A stretch of DNA of 64,000 bases, taken from Gammaproteobacteria bacterium UBA7310. GTDB lineage: Bacteria; Pseudomonadota; Gammaproteobacteria; Pseudomonadales; Ketobacteraceae. The position numbers and the translations under genes were made by a program. Under the pieces are notes generated by a model. It did not search any database. It was not told where the DNA came from and was given only the letters and a program-made list of their open reading frames with translations. Below, piece after piece: positions 9,501-18,050 of the stretch. How positions within the stretch are numbered: position 1 is the stretch's first letter; each line of letters starts with the position of its first letter. The stretch covers positions 124,001 through 188,000 of the forward strand of contig DKQK01000028.1 of assembly GCA_002471665.1 (NCBI GenBank), read 5' to 3'.

Positions 9501-9917
9501 GGCACCCACGGCGAGTACGTGGCCGGTATTCGCTATCGCGCCTGGCAGCCACCCTCCGCCCTGCACCCCACCATTGGTGTGCATTCGCCCTTGGTGTTTG
9601 ATCTGATCGACACCTTCAACGGCCGATCCATCGGGGGTTGTACCTACCATGTGCATCACGCCGGCGGGCGCAGCTACGATACCTTCCCGGTCAACGCCTA
9701 TGAGGCGGAAGGGCGCCGTATCAGCCGTTTCTGGAGCCACGGACACACCCAGGGGCCGATCACGGTGCCGCCCGAGGTGCGTCCCTTCATGCACAGTGAA
9801 GACCGATTCTACCCCCACGGCAGTGCCGTAGGCCCCATGCAACCACCGGCCGAAGAGGTGAATCGGGAGTACCCTTATACCCTGGATTTGCGCCGGCCAC
9901 TGCGCACGCTCTCCTGA
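6570..9917 (+). CDS. Transglutaminase-like protein with DUF2126 (1115 aa)
   Basis: The first 110 residues or so match the bacterial transglutaminase N-terminal region (SIRVAIRHHTKYTYDR start). The transglutaminase core follows with the triad C180 (IGSCRDSAY), H229 (DLHAWTEV) and D245 (GLDPTSG). From about residue 290 to the end it is the DUF2126 region, including the Gly-rich DGRHAGTGGGNHVTMGG. The length of about 1,100 residues is normal for this two-part family. An AAGGA site lies a few bases before the ATG. It is the first gene after the sigma-54 promoter and is followed 51 bases later by the ATP-grasp/alpha-E gene. Transglutaminase-like folds act as proteases, amidases or amide transferases, and with ATP-grasp partners a role in processing or making peptide amides is predicted. 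No signal peptide is seen. Confidence 0.9.
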   Translation: MSIRVAIRHHTKYTYDRNVKLFPHVFRLRPAVHSRTPIEGYSLKIKPENHFINWQQDPFGNFMARVVFPEPATELQVDVEVIANLKVINPFDFFLEEYAHDYPFEYEKQLGKELVPYLEVKEQGPRLLEWLEKVDRSERNIVDFLVELNQLLFKDIEYSIRMEPGVQTCEETLERKIGSCRDSAYLLVQILRHLGLAARFVSGYLVQLKPDVKSLDGPSGPEADFTDLHAWTEVYVPGAGWIGLDPTSGLFAGEGHIPLACTPDPVSAAPVTGATGKCEVEFEFENRVDRIHEDPRVTKPYTEDQWQNIQALGYQVDEELMANDVRLTMGGEPTFVSVDDMESPEWNTTADSPQKRALAHNLFLAMQDHFAAGGIKHYGQGKWYPGEPLPRWQYACYWRKDSHSLWHYPNLLADPNRDYGFAVDDAQRFMVALCKRLRLPDRFVLPAYEDAIYYLWQEGNLPDQFDPLEHDLKLDAERKRLLAHLQRGLDQPVGFVLPMNWDWHQQAWHSCTWSFRRGHLHLVPGDSAIGMRLPLEVINWLPADKREHHQPISLFESAPALPYYPPNLAPIEYAQNDEVNETESFVQTALCAEVRDGCLYVFLPPLTHGDQFIQLIAAIESSAHELNMPLVLEGYEPPKDNRLEKFMVTPDPGVIEVNVHPVHTWDELQQNTQDLYEMAHRCRLGTEKFMVDGRHAGTGGGNHVTMGGATPVDSPLLRRPDVLRSLITFWQHHPGLSYLFSGLFIGPTSQAPRVDEGRNESLYELEIAFGQMPKGDVAMPWLVDRLLRNLLVDISGNTHRSEFCIDKLYSPDSASGRLGILEFRAFEMPPHPRMSLVQMLLLRTLLMMFWKQPYEHRLVRWGTELHDRFMLPHYVWEDLRNVCEFMQLQGYPFQLEWLEPFLEFRFPHYGRVNIRDIQIELQTAIEPWHVMGEEVSRSGTSRFVDSSVERMQVRLSGLSEGRYVLMCNGRRVPLKFTGTHGEYVAGIRYRAWQPPSALHPTIGVHSPLVFDLIDTFNGRSIGGCTYHVHHAGGRSYDTFPVNAYEAEGRRISRFWSHGHTQGPITVPPEVRPFMHSEDRFYPHGSAVGPMQPPAEEVNREYPYTLDLRRPLRTLS

Positions 9918-9968
9918 AACCGTTATACTCACGGCTGATAACGGGCGAAGGGTGCAAATCAAGGCTGT

Positions 9969-12557
9969 ATGGCAACCAACACAGAAGAAAAGAAAACTGC
10001 GGAACCGGCCCCGAGCCTGGAGCAGATATTGGAGCATTATCCGCGTAACCTGAGTGGATACGACGAGATGTGGGCGAAGGGTGGCGCCGTCAACCCGCAC
10101 TGGCGCCGGCTCATGAAGGATCTCACCAATCTGGGGGATACCGAGCTGGAACGCCGTCGTACCGATGCCCGCCGCCTGTTGCGGGAAAACGGTGTGACCT
10201 ACCACATCTACAGTGATCCCAAGGGACAAAAACGGACCTGGCAGCTGGATCCGGTGCCCCTGTTGATCAACAGTCAGGACTGGGCCGCCATCAGTGTGGG
10301 GCTGAAACAGCGGGCACGGCTGCTGGATATGATCCTGCGTGATATATACGGCCCGCGCCGGTTGATCAAGGAAGGCCTGATTCCGGCGGAGCTGATCTAC
10401 GCCCAGCAGGGCTTCCTGCGGGCCTGCGATCAGGTGCAGGTGAAGGATCTGCCTCACCTGTTGCTTTACGCCGCCGATCTGGCCCGGGGCCCCGATGGCC
10501 GCATGTGGGTAATCGGTGACCGCAGCCAGGCACCGTCCGGCGCCGGTTATGCGCTGGAAACCCGCATGGCCATGACCCGGGTGATGGCCGAAGAATTCCG
10601 CCGTACCCAGGTGCACCGTTTATCCATTTTCTTTCGCCACCTGCGCAGCATGCTGGCCAGTCTGCTACCCCACCGCAAAGACGATCCACGGGTGGTGATC
10701 CTGACCCCCGGCCCGCACAACGAAACCTATTTTGAGCACGCCTATCTGGCCTCCTACCTGGGTTACAGCCTGGTGCAGGGGGATGACCTCACCGTGCGCG
10801 GCGGCAAGGTATGGATGAAATCCCTGGATGGCCTCAAACAGGTGGACATCATCGTGCGGCGGGTGGATGACACCTTCTGTGATCCGCTGGAGTTGCGGGA
10901 AGATTCCCATCTGGGGGTGCCCGGCCTGCTGCAGGCCGCGCGCCTGGGCAATGTCATCATCGCCAATCCACTGGGTTCCAGTATTCTGGAAAGCCCCGCG
11001 CTGATGCCGTTTCTGCCCAATATCGCCAAACACTGGTTGGGGGAAGACATCCTCCTGCCTTCCGCCGCCACCTGGTGGTGCGGGCAAAAGAAAGAGCGTG
11101 ATTATGTGCTGGCCAATCTGAAAAGCCTGGTTATCAAGCCCATTGACCGGCGCGGGCCCTCGGTGTTCGGTTCCCAGCTCAACGACAAGCAACTGCTAGA
11201 ACTGCGCGACCGCATCAACCATGCCCCTTACCGGTTTGTGGGGCAGCAGGTCCTGAGTTGTTCCACCGCGCCGTCCCTGCGCAACGGCAAGCTGGTGCCC
11301 AGGCGGGTGCTGCTGCGCACCTACCTCACCGCCCACCAGGGGGACTACGATGTTATGCCCGGCGGCTTGACCCGGGTGGCGCAGGATGAAGATGTTCTGT
11401 TTGTCACCAACCAGACCGGCGGCTTGTCCAAGGATACCTGGATACTGGCGGACAAGCCGGTGCATCAGGCCAGCCTCTGGCCCAGTATCCGGCATATGGA
11501 AAGCCTGATGACCGGCGAGGGTGTGTTGCCTTCGCGCTCTGGGGAAAACCTGTTTTGGGTGGGGCGCTACACGGAACGGGCAGAGGGGTTGCTGCGGCTG
11601 ATCCGCACCGTGCTCAACAAGCTGGCGGATTATGACGACTACCGGGACGAGTCGGATCAGGTGGTATTGCAGCATTTGCTGGAATCCCTGACCCACTTTA
11701 CCTGGGTTTATCCCGGGTTTACCGGCGAAGAGGCGGCGGAAAAACTGCAGAGCCCGCGCCTTCACATTATGGATATGGTGCTCAACAAAGAGCACCGCAG
11801 CAGCCTCATCGGCACCCTCAATGCCCTGCTGCAGAGCGCCTACAATGTGCGTGACCTGTGGTCGGTGGATACCTGGCGGGTAGTGGATGACATCGATGAA
11901 AACCTGCAGTATCTGAGCTCCAACAAAACCCGCTTCTCGGTGTTGCAAACGGAGTTGGACAGCTTGCTGGCGTCACTGATGGCCTTTACCGCACAGACCC
12001 AGGAGAGCTTGCCTCATGAGCACGGCTGGTACCTGCTCAACATCGGCCGCCGGCTGGAACGGGCCCTGCAACTGATTACCTTTGTGCGTACCTGTTTTGT
12101 GCGCTATTCCGGGGAAGTGCCGGAGCACCTGATGCTGGAAGCCACCCTGGTGAACCACGAAAGCCTGATCACCCATCGTCGGCGCTATCGCTCGGTACAG
12201 CATATGTTTACGGTCCTGGATCTGATGTTGTTGGACACCCGCCATCCCCGTTCCCTGGCGTATCAGGTGGATAAAATCATGGCTCTCATGGCGGAGCTGC
12301 CCCAACTCACCCCGTCTCACCATTTGAGCCGCGAGCAGCGTTTGATTCTGCAGGCCAGTACCGAGATCAAGCTGGCGGAAGTGGAGAAACTGGCCAACAT
12401 CAGTGATGAGCAGGGTAGTCGCCGCTCGCTGGCCAAACTGCTGGACAGCGTGGAGCGGCGGTTGGAGAAAGTCTCTGAACTGCTGCATCAGAAATACTTC
12501 ACCCATACCCAGAGCGCCCGTCAGCTGGCTCCCACCAAGCTGGAGCTGCCGGCATGA
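9969..12557 (+). CDS. Circularly permuted ATP-grasp fused to alpha-E domain (862 aa)
   Basis: Residues 1 to about 490 form a circularly permuted type 2 ATP-grasp ligase (old names DUF404/DUF407), with the blocks DRSQAPSGAGYALE, PGPHNETYFEHAYLA, RRVDDTFCDPLELR and HLGVPGLLQA. Residues about 510 to 850 are a helical alpha-E domain (DUF403) beginning LPSRSGENLFWVGRYTER. The fusion brings together in one chain what the last two genes of this operon encode separately. ATP-grasp enzymes activate carboxylates with ATP to form amide bonds, so a peptide-ligase role is the family prediction, with unknown substrates. The last four bases of this gene (ATGA) contain the start codon of the next, which indicates translational coupling. 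Confidence 0.9.
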   Translation: MATNTEEKKTAEPAPSLEQILEHYPRNLSGYDEMWAKGGAVNPHWRRLMKDLTNLGDTELERRRTDARRLLRENGVTYHIYSDPKGQKRTWQLDPVPLLINSQDWAAISVGLKQRARLLDMILRDIYGPRRLIKEGLIPAELIYAQQGFLRACDQVQVKDLPHLLLYAADLARGPDGRMWVIGDRSQAPSGAGYALETRMAMTRVMAEEFRRTQVHRLSIFFRHLRSMLASLLPHRKDDPRVVILTPGPHNETYFEHAYLASYLGYSLVQGDDLTVRGGKVWMKSLDGLKQVDIIVRRVDDTFCDPLELREDSHLGVPGLLQAARLGNVIIANPLGSSILESPALMPFLPNIAKHWLGEDILLPSAATWWCGQKKERDYVLANLKSLVIKPIDRRGPSVFGSQLNDKQLLELRDRINHAPYRFVGQQVLSCSTAPSLRNGKLVPRRVLLRTYLTAHQGDYDVMPGGLTRVAQDEDVLFVTNQTGGLSKDTWILADKPVHQASLWPSIRHMESLMTGEGVLPSRSGENLFWVGRYTERAEGLLRLIRTVLNKLADYDDYRDESDQVVLQHLLESLTHFTWVYPGFTGEEAAEKLQSPRLHIMDMVLNKEHRSSLIGTLNALLQSAYNVRDLWSVDTWRVVDDIDENLQYLSSNKTRFSVLQTELDSLLASLMAFTAQTQESLPHEHGWYLLNIGRRLERALQLITFVRTCFVRYSGEVPEHLMLEATLVNHESLITHRRRYRSVQHMFTVLDLMLLDTRHPRSLAYQVDKIMALMAELPQLTPSHHLSREQRLILQASTEIKLAEVEKLANISDEQGSRRSLAKLLDSVERRLEKVSELLHQKYFTHTQSARQLAPTKLELPA

Positions 12558-13435
12558 AGTACCGCATCAAGCACACCACCCATTACCAGTACAGCGCCTC
12601 GGTCAGTATGTGCTTTAACGAGGCGCGCATGTCGCCCGTGAACAGTGCGCACCAAACCTGTGCGCGCAATCGGTTCGTCATACACCCTGCACCAGAATCG
12701 CTCCACAAGCGCTTTGATTACTTTGGCAACCAGGTCACCAGTTTCGATATTCTCCAGCCCCACAAGGAGTTATCGGTTACGGTTTACAGTGAAGTGCAGG
12801 TGCTGGATCACAGCCAGCAGGGCCTGTTTTCGGCCGATTACCCCTGGGAATTCGTACGTGACAGCCTGCGCAGCAGCACTGACCCGGAGCAAATCACCGT
12901 GCGGGAGTACATTTTACCGTCGCCGCTGATCCCGGTGTTTGATGAGGTGGCGGCCTACGCCGAGGAATCGTTCAAGCCCGGCCGGCCGGTGCTGGAAGCC
13001 ATTCGTGATCTGGTGGAACGGATATACAAGGACTTCAAATACGATCCCGGTTTTTCCACCATCAGCACACCCTTGCACACGGTGATGAAGCACCGCCGTG
13101 GCGTGTGCCAGGATTTTGCTCATTTGGCCATTGCCTGCATTCGGGCCACGGGACTGGCCGCCGGCTACGTTAGCGGCTATCTTGAAACACTACCGCCACC
13201 CGGACAGGAAAAGCTGGAAGGCGCGGACGCCTCCCATGCCTGGTTTGCTGTGTATATGTTGGATTACGGTTGGATGCATTTCGATCCCACCAACAACATG
13301 CTGGCCAGTGACCAGCACATTACCCTGGCCTTTGGCAGAGATTTTGCAGATGTCACTCCATTAAAAGGGGTGATATACGGCGGTGACGATCACGAACTGA
13401 AAGTGTCCGTGGATGTACGTCGAATTGAAGAATAA
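12554..13435 (+). CDS. Transglutaminase-like family protein, short form (293 aa)
   Basis: The short bacterial transglutaminase type: an N-terminal beta region (MKYRIKHTTHYQYS) and a papain-like core with C185 (GVCQDFAHLA), H228 (ASHAWFAV) and D244 (HFDPTNN). The start overlaps the stop of the previous gene in ATGA. It is a distant relative of the 1,115-residue protein that opens the operon but lacks the DUF2126 region. With the ATP-grasp and alpha-E partners it is likely to cut, transfer or cross-link amide bonds in the product of the pathway, acting in the cytoplasm because no signal peptide is seen. The 46-base gap to the next gene contains no terminator. Confidence 0.9.
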   Translation: MKYRIKHTTHYQYSASVSMCFNEARMSPVNSAHQTCARNRFVIHPAPESLHKRFDYFGNQVTSFDILQPHKELSVTVYSEVQVLDHSQQGLFSADYPWEFVRDSLRSSTDPEQITVREYILPSPLIPVFDEVAAYAEESFKPGRPVLEAIRDLVERIYKDFKYDPGFSTISTPLHTVMKHRRGVCQDFAHLAIACIRATGLAAGYVSGYLETLPPPGQEKLEGADASHAWFAVYMLDYGWMHFDPTNNMLASDQHITLAFGRDFADVTPLKGVIYGGDDHELKVSVDVRRIEE

Positions 13436-13481
13436 ACGCTCTAACCCCAAATGCATTTTGCACTAGATAAGAAGCGATTAT

Positions 13482-14933
13482 ATGTCTGTAAGCTGGAACG
13501 AGTACGACCCAGGCAAGTTCTTCGACGAATTGATTAAAACCAAGGGTAAGCCCAGGAAATACGCCAAAAACCTGGCCAAGTATCTGGCCGATCACAGCGA
13601 CGAAGAGCTGGAAACCCGCAAGGCGGTGGCGGAACTGTCCATTAAGGAGATGGGCATCACCTTCACCGTCTATACCGAAGAAGAAGGCTCCATTGACCGT
13701 TCCTGGCCCTTCGATATCCTGCCCCGCATGATTCCGAAATCGGAATGGGACAAGATCGAGCTGGGCCTGAAGCAGCGGGTCAAGGCACTCAATCTGTTCA
13801 TCAATGATATCTATCACGAACAGAAAATCATCAAAGATAACGTCTTCCCCAAAGAGCTGTTGGCCAACTCGGTGAACTTTCGCAAGGAGTGCGTGGGGGT
13901 GTCACCGCCTCTGGATATCTGGGCCCACATTTGCGGATCGGATCTGGTGCGCGACAGCGACGGTACCATGTATGTGCTGGAGGATAACCTGCGGGTGCCG
14001 TCCGGCGTGTCTTACATGCTGGAAAACCGCTCTGTGATGAAGCGGGTGTTTCCGGAATTATTCGAAAGCTACAACATCCAGCCGGTGGACGATTACTGCT
14101 CGCAACTGTTTGACATGCTGGCATCCCTGTCGCCGCGCCCGGCGGACTATCCGGAAGTGGTGGTGCTGACGCCGGGTATCTTCAATTCCGCCTATTTCGA
14201 GCATTCCTACCTGGCGCAGCAAATGGGCTGCGAGCTGGTGGAGGGCCGGGATCTGGTGGTGCAGGATGACGATTGCGTGTACATGCGCACCGTGGAAGGC
14301 CTGCAGCGGGTGGATGTGATCTACCGCCGTATCGACGACCTGTTCCTGGATCCGGAGGCGTTTCACCCGGATTCCATGCTGGGGGTGCCGGGGCTCATGC
14401 GGGCCTGGAAAAAAGGCAAGGTGGCCCTGGCCAATGCACCGGGTGCCGGCGTGGCGGACGACAAGGTGGTATACGCCTTTGTGCCTGAAATCATCAAATA
14501 CTACCTGGGCGAAGAGGTGTTGCTGCCCAACGTGCCCACCTACCGGTGCATGTTCCAGGATGAACAGGATTACGTATTGCAGCATCTGGATGAACTGGTG
14601 GTGAAACCGGCCAATGAGTCCGGTGGTTACGGTATGATGATCGGCCCCATGGCCAGCAAGAAAGAACGGGAAAAATTCGCCCACTTAATCAAGAAAGATC
14701 CCCGTAATTACATTGCGCAGCCTACCCTGGGGTTGTCCACGGTTCCCACCTTTGTGGATCACGCCGTGGAACCCCGGCACGTGGATTTGCGCCCCTTTAT
14801 CCTGAGTGGCGACACTACCTCGGTCACCATGGGCGGATTAACCCGGGTGGCCCTGCGTAAAGGCTCGCTGGTGGTCAACTCCTCCCAGGGGGGTGGCAGC
14901 AAAGACACCTGGATTGTGGAGGAGGAAGCCTGA
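13482..14933 (+). CDS. Circularly permuted type 2 ATP-grasp protein (483 aa)
   Basis: A stand-alone ATP-grasp protein, alignable to the N-terminal half of the 862-residue fusion. Both carry the APSGAGYALE/VPSGVSYMLE block, the YFEHAYLA/YFEHSYLA block, RRVDDTFCDP/RRIDDLFLDP and GVPGLL/GVPGLM. A late VKPANESGGYGM segment is the probable nucleotide-binding lysine region. The predicted reaction is ATP-dependent carboxylate-amine ligation. The stop TGA overlaps the ATG of the alpha-E gene by one base (TGATG), and a GGAGGA at the gene end serves as that gene's ribosome site, so the two proteins are probably made in step and act as a complex. Confidence 0.9.
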   Translation: MSVSWNEYDPGKFFDELIKTKGKPRKYAKNLAKYLADHSDEELETRKAVAELSIKEMGITFTVYTEEEGSIDRSWPFDILPRMIPKSEWDKIELGLKQRVKALNLFINDIYHEQKIIKDNVFPKELLANSVNFRKECVGVSPPLDIWAHICGSDLVRDSDGTMYVLEDNLRVPSGVSYMLENRSVMKRVFPELFESYNIQPVDDYCSQLFDMLASLSPRPADYPEVVVLTPGIFNSAYFEHSYLAQQMGCELVEGRDLVVQDDDCVYMRTVEGLQRVDVIYRRIDDLFLDPEAFHPDSMLGVPGLMRAWKKGKVALANAPGAGVADDKVVYAFVPEIIKYYLGEEVLLPNVPTYRCMFQDEQDYVLQHLDELVVKPANESGGYGMMIGPMASKKEREKFAHLIKKDPRNYIAQPTLGLSTVPTFVDHAVEPRHVDLRPFILSGDTTSVTMGGLTRVALRKGSLVVNSSQGGGSKDTWIVEEEA

Positions 14934-15895
14934 TGCTGGCTCGAGTCGCTGAAACCCTGTACTGGATGGCCCGTTACATGGAGCGGGCGGAAAACATGGC
15001 GCGCCTGATCAACGTTAATGCCAACCTGATTCTGGATATCCCGAAAAAGACTGTACTGGGCTGGGAGCCGTTGATCGATATTACCGGCACCCGGGAAATC
15101 TATGTGGAGCGTCACAACAATTTTGAAGAGCGCTCGGTGATGAAATACCTGATCAGCGATGCCGACAGCCCGGTTTCCATCGCCAACTCGTTGAAGTGGG
15201 CACGAGAGAACGCGCGCACCGTACGTGATGTGATTCCCCGGGAAGCCTGGGAGCAGATCAATGCCCTCAATCATTACGCCAAGGATCAGCTCAACGTGGC
15301 CATGTCCAAGCGGGGCCGCTTCAGTTATCTCAACGAAATCATTCTGCGCAGCCAGACCATCGTGGGTTTGTTGTCCGGCACCGTTAACCGGGATCAGGGC
15401 TACGTCTTCATACGCCTGGGCCGCAATCTTGAACGGGCGGACATGACCTCCCGCATCATTGATGTACGCTCTGCCAATCTGCTGACTGAAGAGAGCATGG
15501 AATTGCGCCCCTTTGAAAATATTCAATGGATGAGCGTGCTGAAATCTCTCACGGCCTATCAGATGTACCGACAGGCCATGCAGGCCCGGGTGCGGCGCAG
15601 TGATGTGGTGAAGTTCCTGTTCCAGTCCCAGCGTTTCCCCCGTGCGATCCTGTTTTGTGTTCAACAGATGGAGCGCAGTGTGCAGGCATTGCCCGATTAT
15701 GAAAACAGCCTGCGCCGCATTCATCAGGCCAAACGCCTGATTCAGGGGGCGGAGCTGCACGCCTATGACCAAACCATGCTGCATGATTTTATTGATCATA
15801 TCCAGATTGAGCTGAACAACATTCACCTGGCCTTGAACGAGCAGTATTTCCTCACTGGCCGCATCGAAGGGCAGGCGCAGAAACAGGCCTCCTGA
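14933..15895 (+). CDS. Alpha-E domain protein, DUF403 (320 aa)
   Basis: An all-helical alpha-E protein starting LARVAETLYWMARYMERAEN, equivalent to the C-terminal half of the upstream fusion protein (GENLFWVGRYTERAEG). The alpha-E family is defined by its constant genomic pairing with circularly permuted ATP-grasp proteins; its biochemical activity is unproven. It overlaps the previous gene by one base and shares a ribosome site inside it. It ends the operon, and a strong inverted repeat follows 15 bases downstream. Confidence 0.9.
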   Translation: MLARVAETLYWMARYMERAENMARLINVNANLILDIPKKTVLGWEPLIDITGTREIYVERHNNFEERSVMKYLISDADSPVSIANSLKWARENARTVRDVIPREAWEQINALNHYAKDQLNVAMSKRGRFSYLNEIILRSQTIVGLLSGTVNRDQGYVFIRLGRNLERADMTSRIIDVRSANLLTEESMELRPFENIQWMSVLKSLTAYQMYRQAMQARVRRSDVVKFLFQSQRFPRAILFCVQQMERSVQALPDYENSLRRIHQAKRLIQGAELHAYDQTMLHDFIDHIQIELNNIHLALNEQYFLTGRIEGQAQKQAS

Positions 15896-15909
15896 CCGGG
15901 CTTAAGGCC

Positions 15910-15939
15910 CACTCAGCCGCTTGCGAGGGCGGCTGAGTG
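15910..15939 (+). terminator. Strong hairpin at end of ATP-grasp/alpha-E operon
   Basis: An 11-bp perfect inverted repeat (15910-15920 with 15929-15939, CACTCAGCCGC and its complement) surrounds an eight-base loop. The bases after it are not T-rich, so it is either a weak intrinsic terminator or an RNA 3'-end stabiliser. Confidence 0.55.
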
Positions 15940-15982
15940 CCGTCATTAAAGTGTCATAAATAATGGCCACATCAACGCTGGG

Positions 15983-16003
15983 TGGCACGATTTGGGCTAG
16001 AAT
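15983..16003 (+). promoter_or_regulatory. Candidate promoter of the diguanylate cyclase gene
   Basis: A good -10 hexamer TAGAAT occurs at 15998-16003, without a recognisable -35. Overlapping it, TGGCACG-ATTT-GGGC at 15983-15997 has correctly spaced GG and GC but GG in place of the TT of a sigma-54 -12 box. Either reading is tentative. Confidence 0.3.
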
Positions 16004-16044
16004 TGAAACACGACCCGTGTTCCAGTTCTGCAGGCTAACAGGCA

Positions 16045-17967
16045 TTGTATCGCTCATCACCACAAAATGTTCAACGTTCGCTGTCCACCGTAACCCTGAT
16101 CCAGATGGGCATACGGGTAACGGTGGTGGTACTGGCGGTAACCCTGCTCAGCTATTGCCACATCGTGAAAACACTGGAAGACCAGACCAGCGATAAATTA
16201 AGCAAATACATTGTGGAACGGGCGCAAAAGGAAAGCATTATTTTCCAACTGGCGGAATCCAGTCAGCGCAATCTGAAAGCCGTGTTTCTGCAATCGTGGC
16301 AACATTCAAAAGACAGCGCCAATCAGCAGTTCACCCGCTACTTCACCTTGGGCGGAGATGGTGAAGTGCGTACCCATCAGCGTTGGTTTGATGGCGATTT
16401 CAATGCCGAGGGGCTGATCACGGATTCCATTTCCGGCTTTGTCAGTCCGCGGGCGCCCATAGAAGATCCTGATTTCCGTTCCCGCCTGGTGCTGTCGTTT
16501 CTGATGCTGGAGCGCTATGGCGCCAGCTACCGCAATCAGTTTGCCAATCTCTATCTGCATATGCCGGAAAACGTAAATCTGGTGTACTGGCCTGGGTTTC
16601 CCTGGGGGCTGGAAGCGAAAACCGATCTGGACATGACCCGCGAAGAATGGATGACCATTGCATTTCAGGAAAACAATCCCGGCCGTGATACCCGTTGGAC
16701 CGGATTGTATTTTGATCCTACCGCCCGGAACTGGATGGTGTCCTGCGAAACACCGGTGGATTGGCAAGGCCGTCACCTGGTGACCATAGGCCACGATATT
16801 CTATTGCAGGAACTGTTCGAGCGGGTGTTCAACGACCGTATCGAAGGGGCCTACAATTTTATATTACGCAAAGACGGCCGGGTGATCGCCCACCCGGACA
16901 AGCGGGCAGAACTGGATGCCGCCAAAGGCGAACTGAACGTGCGGGATCTGGATGATCCGGAGCTGCTGTCCATCTACCAGACCTTGCTGCTAAACCACGA
17001 GCAGGGTGAGGCATCCAGTCATATATTCACCCACGCCCTCAGTGATGCATTTATTGCCCATGCCATGATTGATGGTCCGGACTGGTTCTTTGTCACGGTG
17101 TACCCCAAGGCGCTGTTGGTGGATTCTGCAAGGAGTACGGCGGAATTCATTCTGGCGGTGAGCCTGTTTTCTCTGGTGGTGGAACTGTTGATGTTGTATT
17201 TGGTGCTGCGGCGCCAGGTGATTAAACCACTGTCCCATTTTGTGTCGGTGTCCGATCGTATTGCAGAAGGGGATTTCAGCTCCGGCCAGGATACCTTGCC
17301 GGTACGGCGACGGGATGAGATTGGTTTAATGGCGCGTACCTTTCAGGCCATGACCCACAAAGTGGCCAATTATCACCGGGATCTGGAAACCTCGGTGGAA
17401 GAGCGGACCCACCAGCTGAAAACCATTACCGCGCAACTGCAACAAGCCAACACCGAGCTGGAACAGCTCACCTATACAGACGCTTTGACCCAAACCGCCA
17501 ACAAGCGCCGCTTTGATGAATCGATCCACCAGGAATGGAATCGCGCTGCCCGCAATGAAACGCCGTTGGGCCTGATCATGCTGGATATCGATTACTTCAA
17601 GCGCTACAACGACACCTATGGCCACGTGCAGGGGGATGAATGCCTGCGTAAATTGGCCGCCGCGGTGATGCAATGGGCCAATCGATCCGGTGAATTGGTG
17701 GCGCGGGTGGGAGGCGAAGAGTTCGCTGTGTTGTTGCCCAATGTATCCATGGAAGATCTGCATCAGGCCGGGGAACATATTCTGCAAACCGTGCGCAGCC
17801 TGAACATAGAACACAAGGATTCCCCCATCGCCGATCACGTAACGGTAAGCCTGGGCCTGGCCATTTGTATTCCCGGCCCGGCGCAATCACCCAAAGAGCT
17901 GATCAAAGCGGCGGACGATGCGTTGTATCGGGCCAAGCATCAGGGCCGTAATCGAGCGGCGGAATAA
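16045..17967 (+). CDS. Membrane diguanylate cyclase: periplasmic sensor, HAMP, GGDEF
   Basis: Makes cyclic di-GMP from two GTP. Counting from the TTG at 16045, a first membrane helix spans about residues 21-41, a periplasmic Cache-like sensor about 45-360, a second helix about 367-389, HAMP and a short coiled coil about 390-470, and GGDEF about 474-640. The active-site loop is GGEEF at 556-560, so the cyclase should be active. The inhibitory site ahead of it reads R547-S-G-E550 instead of RxxD, so product inhibition may be weak or altered. The start is uncertain: an in-frame TAA at 16036 excludes anything earlier, TTG at 16045 has only a poor ribosome site, and ATG at 16105 would begin right at the membrane helix (620 aa). 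The GNAT gene follows after 83 bases. Confidence 0.85.
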   Translation: MYRSSPQNVQRSLSTVTLIQMGIRVTVVVLAVTLLSYCHIVKTLEDQTSDKLSKYIVERAQKESIIFQLAESSQRNLKAVFLQSWQHSKDSANQQFTRYFTLGGDGEVRTHQRWFDGDFNAEGLITDSISGFVSPRAPIEDPDFRSRLVLSFLMLERYGASYRNQFANLYLHMPENVNLVYWPGFPWGLEAKTDLDMTREEWMTIAFQENNPGRDTRWTGLYFDPTARNWMVSCETPVDWQGRHLVTIGHDILLQELFERVFNDRIEGAYNFILRKDGRVIAHPDKRAELDAAKGELNVRDLDDPELLSIYQTLLLNHEQGEASSHIFTHALSDAFIAHAMIDGPDWFFVTVYPKALLVDSARSTAEFILAVSLFSLVVELLMLYLVLRRQVIKPLSHFVSVSDRIAEGDFSSGQDTLPVRRRDEIGLMARTFQAMTHKVANYHRDLETSVEERTHQLKTITAQLQQANTELEQLTYTDALTQTANKRRFDESIHQEWNRAARNETPLGLIMLDIDYFKRYNDTYGHVQGDECLRKLAAAVMQWANRSGELVARVGGEEFAVLLPNVSMEDLHQAGEHILQTVRSLNIEHKDSPIADHVTVSLGLAICIPGPAQSPKELIKAADDALYRAKHQGRNRAAE

Positions 17968-18050
17968 AATCTGTTGCTGGGGAAAATTCCTGTGTACCAT
18001 TCATGGCGGAACCAGTATTGACAGGACGTTGACCCACAGGACACAGCACC

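Noticed and set aside
6240..10616. Long open frames on the minus strand (about 536 and 888 codons) opposite the transglutaminase and ATP-grasp genes
   Set aside because: They are antisense to genes with clear family motifs, and their translations show no domain structure. They arise from the codon bias of the + strand genes.
15983..15997. Second sigma-54 promoter, before the diguanylate cyclase
   Set aside because: The GG/GC spacing fits, but the -12 box reads GGGC instead of TTGC and overlaps a good sigma-70 -10 hexamer. It is kept only as a low-confidence regulatory region.
15963..16196. Open frame of 77 codons upstream of and overlapping the cyclase start
   Set aside because: It lacks a ribosome site and any domain, and it overlaps the first membrane helix of the cyclase in another frame.
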